DNA of 64,000 bases from Triangularia verruculosa. Taxonomy: Eukaryota; Ascomycota; Sordariomycetes; Sordariales; Podosporaceae. This document shows, one piece after another, positions 10,725 to 20,868 of this stretch (position 1 is the first letter of the stretch; the number at the start of each line of letters is the position of its first letter). Location of the stretch: assembly GCA_033296885.1 (NCBI GenBank), contig MU863998.1:1-64000 (forward strand), given 5' to 3'. The translations under genes and the position numbers were made by a program. The notes beneath the pieces are model-generated. The model had not been told where the DNA came from. It was given only the letters and a program-made list of their open reading frames with translations, and did not search any database.

Positions 10725-12539
10725 CTACTTCTTCTGCCGCTTAGCACTCTTATCGCTCGCCGCGCTCAACACACTCGCGCTCCTCTTATGCCCTGCCGCC
10801 GTCAAACTCCCACTACTCCCCGGCCTCTTCTTCTCTTCCCCCTCCTGCCCCCCCTGCTCCCCTCCCTCCCCCTTCTCCTCCCCATCCTTCTTCTCCTCCC
10901 CATCCTTCTCCCCCACACCCCCCTTCTCCCCCTCCCCCTCCTTCTCCTTCTCCTTCTCCGCTTCCGGCACAATCCCCTTCGCCCTATCCCTCTCCGCCTT
11001 CTTCGCCTCCTCAATCTTAATCTCCCCATCCAACCGATCGCTAATCTTCCTCAAATCCACCAGCGCCGTCACCGCTCCCCACAGCACCTCAAACTGCGCC
11101 GTCACCGCCGCCGTCGGCATCACCAGTCTCGGAGGCAGGTCCAGCTCGCTGAGCGCATTCGTAATGCGCAGCTGCTGCTGCCCGCTCTTGTGGCTGTAAA
11201 GCTTGTTAATCTTCTCGTAGCGGAACGTCGGTCCGCTACCCAGCCTGTCGTGATAGGACACGCCGTAGACCTGCTCCTCCTGCTGCGTGAGTTTTCTTCT
11301 CTCTGGCTGCTGCGCCCCGCCCTTCTTCTTGTTGGCCGCCGCCGATGTCGGGGTCGGATCGGCTGGTGTAGCCGGTGTTCTGGCCTCTGAATCGCGGCGG
11401 GCGTGGTTGGACGTGGCCGAGGCGGCGATGCTTTCCCGGCGGTTGGCCGGGTTGGTTTCTGATACCGCCGAGTTGGGCACGCCAGAGCTGGGGCTGACGC
11501 CTTCGCCGGGCATGATGCTTTTTCTCTTCTTGTTTTTGTCTGTTGTCATCAGGGTCTGAAGGAGGTTTTGAAGACCGGCCGAGGTCTTGAACGAGTTGAT
11601 GTCGGAGTCGGTGGCCGGGTAGTCGAGGCGGTTGTAGAGCTCGCGGCGTTCCTCGTTGAAGCGTTCGGTGCGTGCCAGGATGCGCTTAACTTCCAGCAGC
11701 AGGGACTCCTCTTCTCTTGCCTCGTCCTTGGAGCGCGACATGGTGTTGAGGGCAAACTGCTTGCGCTTCCTTTCCTGCTCAGAGTCAAAGTTCTGCATCA
11801 TTTCATAGAGCTCAAACTCAGGCCGTGTCATGTACTGTGCCGGCTTCTGTACCGCCATCATCTTGGCCGCCACCTCGTAGTATCTCGCTTTCAAATCCTC
11901 CATACTCCGCTGTTTGGGAGCCGGCACCACAGCCGTACTGGTATCCCCATTCGCAGCATCACCACCCGGTGGTGTTGGCTGGAAATCATACCGATCCCAT
12001 ATCAACGTCCACCTCAAATCAAAATCCTTCGCCAGACTTAGCAAGTAATCCGTCTCCTCCTTTGTCCAGTCGTTATTCTGCAAGTTGGAGTGATACTGAT
12101 CCTCTGTATAATGAGGCACGACAACCTGGACATTGAACTTGGCAAATGCCGAGTCCTCTGGCTTATCCTCCGTCCCCGATGTCCCCTCCCCTTGCTGTTG
12201 TCCCTCACCATCCTGACCGCCCTCCACCGGCGCGCCCACATCCGTCTTCTTCTTCCAATGCCTCAGCACCAGGGCGCCGTCGTCCCCCCTCGCTGAATTG
12301 GTAAACGCCTTAAGCTCCCATTTCGCAACCGGTTTCCGACTGGCAAAGCGGCGTTTCTTGAAGAAGTTAACTTCAGGCACGATCGCTATTGGGTTGTCGC
12401 CGCCCAAGTTCTGGACTTCACGAGCTAACCCTTTCAGGTTCGGTCGTGAGGCGCTGGTCTTTTGCTTCTTGGACGGTCGGGGAGCGCCCGAGTGATCTGA
12501 GGGGAGATTGAGCACATCGTGGACATCGCGCGAGGTCAT
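10725..12539 (-). CDS. swc4: Swc4/DMAP1-like subunit of SWR1 and NuA4 chromatin complexes
   Basis: Single-exon gene of 604 aa, ATG at 12539. Swc4 (Eaf2, DMAP1 in animals) is a shared nuclear subunit of the SWR1 remodeller, which deposits H2A.Z, and of the NuA4 histone acetyltransferase. Seen in the sequence: the conserved N-terminus ending in PVAKWELKAFTNSARGD, then a SANT/Myb-like domain at about 145-190 (DWTKEETDYLLSLAKDFDLRW), the DMAP1-family helical region with RPEFELYEMM and YGVSYHDRLGSG, and a long C-terminal Glu/Lys/Gly-rich tail (about 510-570) followed by a basic end KSAKRQKK. The tail is more repetitive than usual and is encoded by simple-sequence DNA. The gene is divergent from the p24 gene at 13277. 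Family assignment is firm. Confidence 0.93.
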   Translation of the reverse strand: MTSRDVHDVLNLPSDHSGAPRPSKKQKTSASRPNLKGLAREVQNLGGDNPIAIVPEVNFFKKRRFASRKPVAKWELKAFTNSARGDDGALVLRHWKKKTDVGAPVEGGQDGEGQQQGEGTSGTEDKPEDSAFAKFNVQVVVPHYTEDQYHSNLQNNDWTKEETDYLLSLAKDFDLRWTLIWDRYDFQPTPPGGDAANGDTSTAVVPAPKQRSMEDLKARYYEVAAKMMAVQKPAQYMTRPEFELYEMMQNFDSEQERKRKQFALNTMSRSKDEAREEESLLLEVKRILARTERFNEERRELYNRLDYPATDSDINSFKTSAGLQNLLQTLMTTDKNKKRKSIMPGEGVSPSSGVPNSAVSETNPANRRESIAASATSNHARRDSEARTPATPADPTPTSAAANKKKGGAQQPERRKLTQQEEQVYGVSYHDRLGSGPTFRYEKINKLYSHKSGQQQLRITNALSELDLPPRLVMPTAAVTAQFEVLWGAVTALVDLRKISDRLDGEIKIEEAKKAERDRAKGIVPEAEKEKEKEGEGEKGGVGEKDGEEKKDGEEKGEGGEQGGQEGEEKKRPGSSGSLTAAGHKRSASVLSAASDKSAKRQKK

Positions 12540-13276
12540 GGCCGCGGTGGTGGTGCCGGGTAGGTCGGTGGTCGCGTCGACAGGTCAAACCCCCGTGCAA
12601 CTGTGGGGATAGTGACAGCTAGAGAGGAAGTTTGGCGGTCGCAACTCGCAAGTCGACTTTTCAATCGAGCATTTGGCAAGAGGGGTATCTAAAAACTGAA
12701 TTCTATTAATGAGCGACCAAACCGAATTGTCGCTTTTGATTCTGATCGACTGCGCAACGAAAAAACGAAAATTTAGACGCGAAAGTTGTCGAAAAATGAG
12801 CCGACGTGATTGAATTGATGGCCATCCGCCGTCACCTCAGTGAGTGAACCTTGGAACAACCGCTGGGCCGCCAGACGCGAAATTCTGTCGAGCAACACCG
12901 CCCAGATTTTCCAGACACAGTGCGCTCTCACAGTCCTTCCCCAAAGCGTGCACAGTCTGAATCTCCAAAGGTCAAGCTTTCTCGCACGTGACCCTCCCTC
13001 CACCGAACCCCTAAGATTGGAGCGATTGGCTGGTTGGCTCCACCAAACTTTTACAGTGGAAGCGTGGCAGCTTCCAAGCTTGACCGGGGTCGCGCCTGTT
13101 GCTGTTGCTGCTGTGTTGCCGGTGAAAGTGAACATCACCACCGTCCCAAACTCCACGACGACAATAAACGGCGACGACAGCCCCTACCATCACCACCGAT
13201 TGAACCGAACCACATACACATTCCGTTAAATAACCAAACCCAATTATTTGTGGACACCCCCAAAATCACCGCCAAA
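12540..13276. promoter_or_regulatory. Divergent promoter region, swc4 / p24 gene
   Basis: The 737 bp between the two start codons must hold both promoters and 5' UTRs. Short frames overlap here without family support. No specific factor-binding site is claimed. Confidence 0.5.
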
Positions 13277-13990
13277 ATGAGGCCCATCCTCCCCCTCCTC
13301 TCCCTCGCCTCCATGGCCCAGGCCCTCTACTTCTACATCGACGTAACCACCCCCCGCTGCTTCTTCGAAGAGCTCCCCAAGGACACCCTCGTAGTAGGCC
13401 ACTACGTAGCCGAAGAATACGACGACCAGCGCCGCCACTGGGCCAAACACGACGGCATCTCCATCTACATCTCCGTTGACGTTTGTCCCCCCTCCCCTTT
13501 TACCCCCCCACCAGTCTAACCCCGTTGTGAACAGGAAATCTTCGACAACGACCACCGCGTCGTCTCCCAGCGCGGCGGCCCCTCGGGTAAATTCACCTTC
13601 ACCGCCGCCGAAGCCGGCGACCACAAAATCTGCTTCACCCCCTCCTCCTCCTCGGGCAAATCCTCCTGGCTCTCCATGTCCCAGCCCCACGGCGGCATCC
13701 GTTTGACCCTCGACATGGCCATCGGCGAGACCTCCGCCATCGACTCCTCCGACAAATCCAAAATCGCCGACCTCGCCACCCGCGTCAAGGACCTCAACGC
13801 CCGGCTCAACGACATCCGGCGCGAGCAGGTATTTCAGCGGGAGAGGGAGGCCGAGTTCCGCGATCAATCCGAGTCGACAAACGCCCGCGTGGTCAGGTGG
13901 ATTGTCATTCAGCTGTTTGTCCTGATGGGGACGTGCGCGTGGCAGCTGAGCCATTTGAGGAGCTTTTTTATCAAGCAGAAGTTGACGTAA
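13277..13990 (+). CDS. p24/EMP24-family cargo receptor, alpha (Erp1/TMED9-like)
   Basis: Two exons, 13277-13480 and 13535-13990, joined in phase 0, give 219 aa. p24 proteins cycle between ER and Golgi in COPII and COPI vesicles as dimeric cargo and coat adaptors, notably for GPI-anchored proteins. Visible: signal peptide (residues 1-17, ending AQA before LYFYID), the GOLD domain starting with the FYIDVTTPRCFFEEL pattern and including the two conserved Cys, a coiled-coil stretch (KIADLATRVKDLNARLNDIRR), one membrane segment (IVIQLFVLMGTCAW) and a short cytosolic tail with FF and Lys residues (FFIKQKLT) resembling COPII/COPI signals. The SHLRSFF-type tail argues for the alpha subfamily. The first half is C-rich and the second half G-rich. 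Erp1 versus Erp5/6 cannot be decided here. Confidence 0.9.
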
Positions 13991-14624
13991 AAGGGGACGA
14001 AGGGGAAAGGGGAAGGGTGGAGATGGGAGTGGGAGAAGGGGGAGAGTTGTTTTGTTTGTTATGAAATTTAGAATTGAGACTCGTAAAGGGTACAAGTATG
14101 GATTCTTTTCCGTCTATAATGTATGTATGTATGTCCATGTGTGGGAAGTCAAAAGGCTAAAAACGGAGCAAAATGCGTATGTGTGTGGGTGTTTCAAAGC
14201 GATGGGCGACGGTGGTGGGAAATTGGTCTTTACAGTCTCTTTTTTATCAACAAACTGACGGGGGAAGCGGGAGTTTTAAACTACCTACAATGAAGTCTCA
14301 ATGTTATTATGCCCTTGGTCACTTGTCTCTGCACAAAACACACAGGGCAGGAAGAAAGATACCAAAATACTCTCGTTATATTCACACACACATACACACA
14401 CACATCCCCAGTTCTCCATCACTATGTATCTATCCATCCCCCAAATCCTCCCAACCACACCTCACCACCAAATAGCATCACCATTTCGCCTCCCACACGC
14501 CCCGAATACTTCCAGTGTTCCACCCTACACTTCAATCCCTCCCTCCCCTCTCCCAACCACACCCCACCAAACATAAGAAAATCAGCACCCCCCAAAGTAA
14601 AAACAACTAAAAATATATATATTC

Positions 14625-14649
14625 AAAAAAAAAAAAAAAAAAAAAAAAA
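14625..14649. repeat. poly-A homopolymer, 25 A
   Basis: Uninterrupted A run in the noncoding space downstream of the p24 gene. Confidence 0.95.
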
Positions 14650-15002
14650 TAAACATTACAAAGCCAACAAATAATCAACTCCTTTTAAACCCGCCCCCAT
14701 CCCCAACACCCAAACAAAAAGAAATCACCACACCCACACCCATACCCACACACCACAAAACACAAAACACAGATAAACTCCAAGAACACAACAGCAAAGC
14801 AGGGCAAGCTGAACTCTTATTCCAGCTGGCTTCAAAACATTCGCAAGGAAGGTGGGGGAGGCGATTCGGTGCTTACAACTCAATGTTGCTTTTGGAGGAC
14901 ATTCTTTTCTTTATTTCTGGATTCGCAAAAAAAACAGCAACAAGCAACAAAAACACTCAAAACAAAAACAAAAGAGCCAAAACAAAAAAGAAACGCAATC
15001 AC

Positions 15003-15024
15003 CACACACACACACACACACACC
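15003..15024. repeat. CA dinucleotide microsatellite
   Basis: CA units followed about 20 bp later by an 18-base A run (15042-15059). Confidence 0.9.
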
Positions 15025-15673
15025 CAGTTCAGCCACCAAGTAAAAAAAAAAAAAAAAAAGATAAAAACCATGCCCTGTTACAATGCCGTTCTTTTTTCTG
15101 TATGTAGTTCTCAAAAAGGGGATGCTGATTAATTAGAGTGAGTTTATCTGTGAGTTATGTGTGGTGGGTGAGAGAGAGTGTGCCAGTGTGAGATTGTGAG
15201 AGTAGTGTGTGTGAAACGTTCCCCCCAAAAGCGCCCAACTAAGTAAACAGTGATATTTTTTCCTGCCAGGCCAGCCCAAGAGTTGTTGTTATTAGCCCTG
15301 CCAACATCCCCATCCCCGAGAGCTGCAAGCAGAGTCAAAGGCCAAGAGAGACAAGACGAGACAGAAAAAAAAAAGAGAAACCGGATTATCGTAATCGTAA
15401 TGATGTCCAGGAAAGGCGCCAAATGTGCTGGAAATGCGCTCCCGTGTAAGAAGGCGTCCCCTTCTATGTCCCCATGCAAAAAAGACGAAACGCATGTCGC
15501 AGACAAATCATAAAGGACTCCTAGCTTCGAAACCCTCTATATAGAACATGCCGCCGGCTGCCGCTCAACAACGCTACGCCATCCAATTAGTCGACTTCTT
15601 TTGTGCCGAGGCCGAAACAAAAACTTACTCAGCAAGACGCAGATCAACGGATAAAAAAAACAACCAAAACACC

Positions 15674-17144
15674 TCAACCGCAGCAAAGAGTCTTCATAAA
15701 CTTCTGGAACCCCGTTGGCTGTGGCTGAGGGTTATTCTGGGGTGTCGCCGGCGTGTTCATGGCCGGCGAGTGTGCCATCTGTCGTTGCGGCAGATTCTGG
15801 GTGCTGTTCTGGAACTGGGCCTGGGTAGATCCCGTAGGCGTCGCCGCTGGCATGTTGTAACCCCCGACCGCGGACCTTTGGGCTGCCAATGCGGGCGCGT
15901 TTGGCCGTCCTTGCTTCGACTGCCTCTGGTTCGGCTGGGGCGGTAGGGGTTTCCCGGCGTTTAAATGCGACATGCTCAATTGAGGGGCTCGCGGGTCGCT
16001 TTGGTGGTGTGTCGTCGGCCCCCTCGAGTTGCCGTGGATTTCCATGGCCGAAGCCCCGGGGCGGGCGTTTGGGTTGTGCAAAGCGCCCGGACGATCCCAG
16101 TCCCCCTTCCTGTCGGGCTTGCCAACCTTCATCCAATCATACTCTCCATCCTCGGGAATGCCAGCCTCCTTGAGCGCCGTGGTAAAAAGCTCGCGAAGGT
16201 AGTCATAATCGGGCGTGTCCTCGAAGCCGAGGTTGCGCACGTACGTCAGATACGTCACGAGCTGCTCGGGGAAGCCCTCGCACAGCTCCTTGATGGGCGT
16301 TGTCTGCTTCTTCTCACCAATCTTCTCGTACTTTTGCTTATTAGTAGCAGCCTTGAGACCCTGCCAGGGAAGGCCGCCGCGCAAGAAGTACATGAATACG
16401 TGGCCGAGCGCCTCAAGATCGTCTCGTCTCGATTGCTCACGACCCAGATGGGTGTTGATGCTCATGTAACGAGCAGTACCGGAAAGGGACTTGCGCTCGC
16501 GATAAGGAATGTGCTGCTTCGTCTTTGGGTCGCGGTACTGCTTGGCCATACCGAAATCGACCACATGGATGACATTGGAGGTCTTGGAGTTGGGTCTGCC
16601 GATGAGGAAGTTATCGGGCTTGATATCACGGTAGATCAGGTTCTTCTCGTGGATGGTTTGGACGCGGGACAACATCTGCTTCGCGACCATGACCACCGTC
16701 TTGAGAGAGAATCTCCGGTTGCAGTGATCGAAAAGATCCTCGAGTGATGGGCCGAGCAGGTCGATCACGAGTATGTTGTGCAGACCTTCTTGGCCAAAGT
16801 AGTAGACATTAGGAATGCCAGCTATGAGACAATGTTAGCCGGGCGGCGTTGCGTGTGGTTCGAGTCAAATCGTGTCAACTTACGGCATCCGACGAGGATC
16901 TTGTATGTCCTGTATTCATCTCTCAGTTGGGGGGCATCGCTCTTTCTTGGTTCCTACAGCCACGTCGCGTTAGTCGGGTCTGAAGCGGTGCTTGTCGCGA
17001 GATTGGACAACATACAAACTTGATGGCAACCTGTTGGTTGTTGAGGAGGTTTGTACCCTCGAAGATGACACCGAACGAGCCCTCTCCAATCTTCTTTCCC
17101 ACTCTATAGTGTACACCAACAACGTTGGAGGATGACGACGCCAT
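15674..17144 (-). CDS. ck-1b: Plasma-membrane casein kinase 1, Yck1/Yck2 type
   Basis: Three exons: 17144-17016, 16953-16884 and 16821-15674, giving 448 aa; ATG at 17144 (MASSSSNVVG). The kinase domain starts at residue 11 (VHYRVGKKIGEGSFGV), and all subdomains are intact: the VAIKF lysine, LIYRDIKPDN catalytic loop, VDFGMAKQYRD, and the CK1 signature SLSGTARYMS with HIPYRERKS. Junctions restore GCPGIPNVYYFG. The C-terminal 140 residues are Gln/Pro/Asn-rich and end FMKTLCCG, whose Cys pair is the usual palmitoylation site anchoring Yck kinases to the plasma membrane. Yck kinases phosphorylate membrane cargo to mark it for endocytosis and act in glucose sensing and morphogenesis. The overall sequence and the Cys-Cys tail distinguish it from the Hrr25/CK1-delta type. 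Confidence 0.95.
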
Positions 17145-20100
17145 TTCGGGCTGTTTGGTCGTCAACTACCGTGACGGCGACGCGACTATAATGGCATAAA
17201 ACGCTCAAGCTCGGGTTATATCTGCAATAATCTTCAATGTCAGCCGCGCTGTTGATTGCAATTCATCGACGGAATGCCTCGGTGCTGTGTGCGCTGGATG
17301 ATGGCAAGGTGGAAGCAGCCTTGTGGTGTGTCGCAGGGCAGATTGGACAGAATGGCGGAAACAAAAGTGCACATGCAGTGACAGTGCGATGATGATACGG
17401 GCGTACGAAAAAGACTTACCCGATGTTCTGGACAGGACGTCAACGTGGATGTGGATGGGTGCGCGGAAGGAACCCCTGGGCCAGGCGGTGGGCGGGCGGA
17501 GCTCTCTCAGCTGTCGGGCGAGGCGAAGCAAATGCGTATTTTGCTGGGCGTGTGTATCCGTAGATGGCGATGCCGTGTCAATCAGGCTCGTTCTCGAACT
17601 GAACGAAATCTCGTGACTTGAGCTGGCGCCGGATAGGGGGGTGGTCGCGGTTCGTGTTGGAGCTCGGCGGGTGGATGGTGGACGTGTGGCGGTGGGCGGT
17701 GGGCGCGAGGGCGGATGGATTGAATTGAGGATTCCGATTCCGTCTTTCTTCTCCTCTCCAAGGCACCGGCACCAGACTCTTGGGAATTGGCGGTGGTGTT
17801 GGCGGTAATCGGCCCCAACACGACTTGTCGTCTGCGGCCCTTGCACAGGCACACAGATTTTGATGGATGGCGATGGTCGTGCGGTGTGGCGGGAGGTGGA
17901 AATGGAGAAGGAGGAAGAGGCAGTCGGAGGGAAAGCTAAAGGAGGGCGACCTGGAACAGAAGGGCACCGCTCCTCGCTCCTCCAGCGGAGTCGAGGGCCG
18001 CGACAGGGGGCTAGGTAGCCGTGCACGGTCAGAATCCCACAGAGGCAAAGCGCCTCGCTATCGTCCAATGCTTGCTCTTGCCAAACATGGAGTGGCAGGT
18101 CTTTGCCTCATCAGACTTCTTTCAATCTTGTCGTCTATTTCTTCTTGACGCTGTCGGGGACTACAGTATCAAATAGTAACTGGACTAAAGGTAAAGACAC
18201 GCTGTATGGATTGACTTTAGGTATCGGTCGATCAGGTTGTGTATAAACCAGTGCCCCGTGCTTTTTTCCAGGCCCGGCCCTGAAAAGAAACGTCCATCCC
18301 GATCAAGCTTCCATTCCCGGGTGGAGAAAGAGATACAACTTTGCAATCTTGTCACTGGCAATGCATTGAATTGGAAGCGCCTTCGTCTATAAAACAAAAA
18401 ACCATGCCGTGACCTTTCCCCGGCTTGGTCCTCCGTCCGAAGTTACGAGCATTCTCGTAGAGAGAAGAAAAAGGCCGAGGCCAACGACCCTTTTGAAGAT
18501 CCATTTCCCAACCCCCAAATCCCCACCACCGCATCTCCAACCTGGGCAAATCAAAAAAAGGGGGCCAATGGGCTGAGGCGCATGACACTGCTCACTTGCT
18601 TGCTTACAGGGCAGGGACCGCGATGCAAACGAGCAAAGGTGGAAGGTAGGACAAACCATCAGTCCCTTTGTCCTGGTATTCATCCAGGCTTCGGTCCTCG
18701 CTCCGGGTTTCGGTGACGGTACGGTTGGCGGGAACGAACCGAGTCTTGCCTTGCTGGAGAGAGGAGGCGGTGACGATTGACAGCCCGCCCTGCCGAAGGG
18801 AAACCCCCTGTTCAAACCGAAAAAGTCTGGGGAGCATCTTTTTTTCCTGCGAGGCTGGTTGTGGATGGTCCGTCCCGCTTTCTTACCTGGTAAAAACATG
18901 GGATGTTCATCTCATCATCAATCAATCAATCATTTGGCGATTGGCCTTGGGAAAGAGACCCTGTTCAACGACGTCAGATCAGAATTATTCTCCTCTTTTG
19001 AAGATCCATTATCAAATGACGGCTCAAACTCGAGAAAATGTCAGGCCACCGCCCAGCCTCGAGGCCAGCCTGCCATTGCAAACACGTTGATCACAAGCCA
19101 TCGTCAAGATTTTACTCGGTCCTCTACCCCTTGAGCCAACGACGGTTGGAGTCTTGGCAACCTGGAAGCAGGCTAGGTAGGTAGGGAATAGTTGCAAAAT
19201 GCAACATAATCTGGCGATTATCCCCAGTGCAAGCCCCAGCATCCGATTCAACCGCCCTTCTAGCGTTTCTGCACACGACAATGAATCCACACCACAAAAG
19301 ACATCATGATCTTTGCAGACGACCCCCCTCTGCTTCCATCCTTCCCTTTTGAGCAGCTCCTTGTCTCGGAGACCTGCCTTTTTCTCAATAATTACCACAA
19401 CAACCCCCCACAAGCAGCCTCAGCTGCAAAGCCAACTCACCAAGCATCCTGGCATGCCGCCTCAACCTCATCGTCTTGAGGCGGGCAAACACAATCATTT
19501 GTCCATATTTCAACGCGTTCAATCCAACGTAACATCCCCCATGATCATCAACCGCTGAATAACTTCTAGAATTAAACACTGCCCGCAACACCCAATCTTA
19601 AGCGCTCGGCTTGCCCCGGCAGTTAAATAATGCAAAGTCGGGATGTCCGTTAGGGACCACAACCAAAATCTCGCCAACGACAGTTTTTATTTCCGAAAAA
19701 CCAACTACTCAGCCGAAGTTGCGGTCCTTCAAATCTTTTTTTACACCCTCCAAGCTCTCTTAAAAAATTTCAAAACAGCCATTTTCGGGTCAAATCACAA
19801 TAAGCGTAAGCAGAAAAGATTATTTATTATCGCGATTTGCCGTCTCGAGTGAAATTATTTCCTCGGAAATCAAACACCCAAAAGCACACACAAACACACA
19901 CAATGGACGAATCAAAATCATGATGCGGCATAAAAAGGGCATAAAAATCCGACTCAAAAACGAACGAGAACATATTTTTTTGTTGACCAATGGTGCCTGG
20001 TCTTTTGGACTTTCTCTTGAACAATACCAAAAGTCCGAGATACTTTTTTCGCATCATGATACCCTCTTGATACCAGCATCTCATAATCTTTCAACTAAAA

Positions 20101-20271
20101 AGGCCAGTGTCCCAAGACTCAAGAACATTATCATTAGTTTCTTCATTTGCCTCGAACTGTCTCACTTTTCACCAAAACGTCGTTTGCCCGCCTGTTTGCC
20201 CCTTCCCCCCTTTCCAACTAGTTGTCTTGAACTCGACAAACCCTCACCATCAAAACCCGGAATCCTCTCTG

Positions 20272-20303
20272 ACCACCACCACCACCACCACCACCACCAC
20301 ACC
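20272..20303. repeat. ACC trinucleotide microsatellite
   Basis: About ten ACC units in noncoding DNA. The frames across it are repeat translations. Confidence 0.95.
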
Positions 20304-20782
20304 CCAAAAAGCCACCACCCTAACACATCTCACAGGACGCCCATCACTTCCCCCCCTGGGCAGCTCAACTGCCGTGCAACACACCCCCAGCCATCAACCC
20401 TTCACCCTTCACTCCCACCTACATACTGGTCCCAGTTTACACTTGCCCGGGAAAGTTCAATCAGCAATCAGACGCTCCTCATTTCCATGAATGTCTCTAA
20501 ACTCATAAATCTCATCGAATTTCCCTTCTTCCTTCCTCTCCCCTCAGAAACAAAAAGAACAAAGAAGCAGCAATCGGCTACTAGTATATCACAAATTACT
20601 CATACAATATTGGGTAATGTCATGTTATGTGTGCGTGTTGATTCCTGTGTGATCCCTCATCCACCCCCAGCACCCATCACCATCACCATCACCACTACCA
20701 TACCCTCCTGCCAATCCAACATTCATAGCTTAACAAGAAACAGCAAAGTCAGACTGTCCATCCCATCCCATTAAAAAAAGAC

Positions 20783-20803
20783 AAAAAAAAAAAAAAAAAA
20801 AAA
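20783..20803. repeat. poly-A homopolymer, 21 A
   Basis: Lies 65 bp beyond the nup133 stop codon; read on the gene's strand it is a T run in the 3' flank. Confidence 0.9.
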
Positions 20804-20868
20804 GAGTGCTATTCCCCGTAACCCCGCACCCAAAAACAAATTCCCATTTTTATGCTACCATCCCCAAC

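Larger units (their letters stand above)
13991..15673. other. Convergent intergenic region with microsatellites
   Basis: Lies between the stop codons of the p24 gene (plus) and the casein kinase (minus). It contains CA repeats (14384-14404, 15003-15024), A runs (14625-14649, 15042-15059) and no recognisable gene. It is likely made up of the two 3' UTRs and spacer. Confidence 0.6.
17145..20868. other. 3.7-kb region without a recognised gene
   Basis: Lies between the start of the casein kinase gene and the 3' end of nup133. Frames of up to 287 codons occur but show no family or splice pattern. The first 300 bp probably carry the kinase 5' UTR: on the minus strand a GTAAGT donor at about 17419 and a TTGCAG acceptor at about 17226 could delimit a leader intron. 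A CCA repeat (20272-20303) and an A run (20783-20803) lie at the far end. Confidence 0.5.

Noticed and set aside
17205..18068. 287-codon minus-strand frame upstream of the casein kinase
   Set aside because: Low-complexity Ser/Pro/His/Arg composition, no family, and it lies in the likely 5' UTR of the kinase gene.
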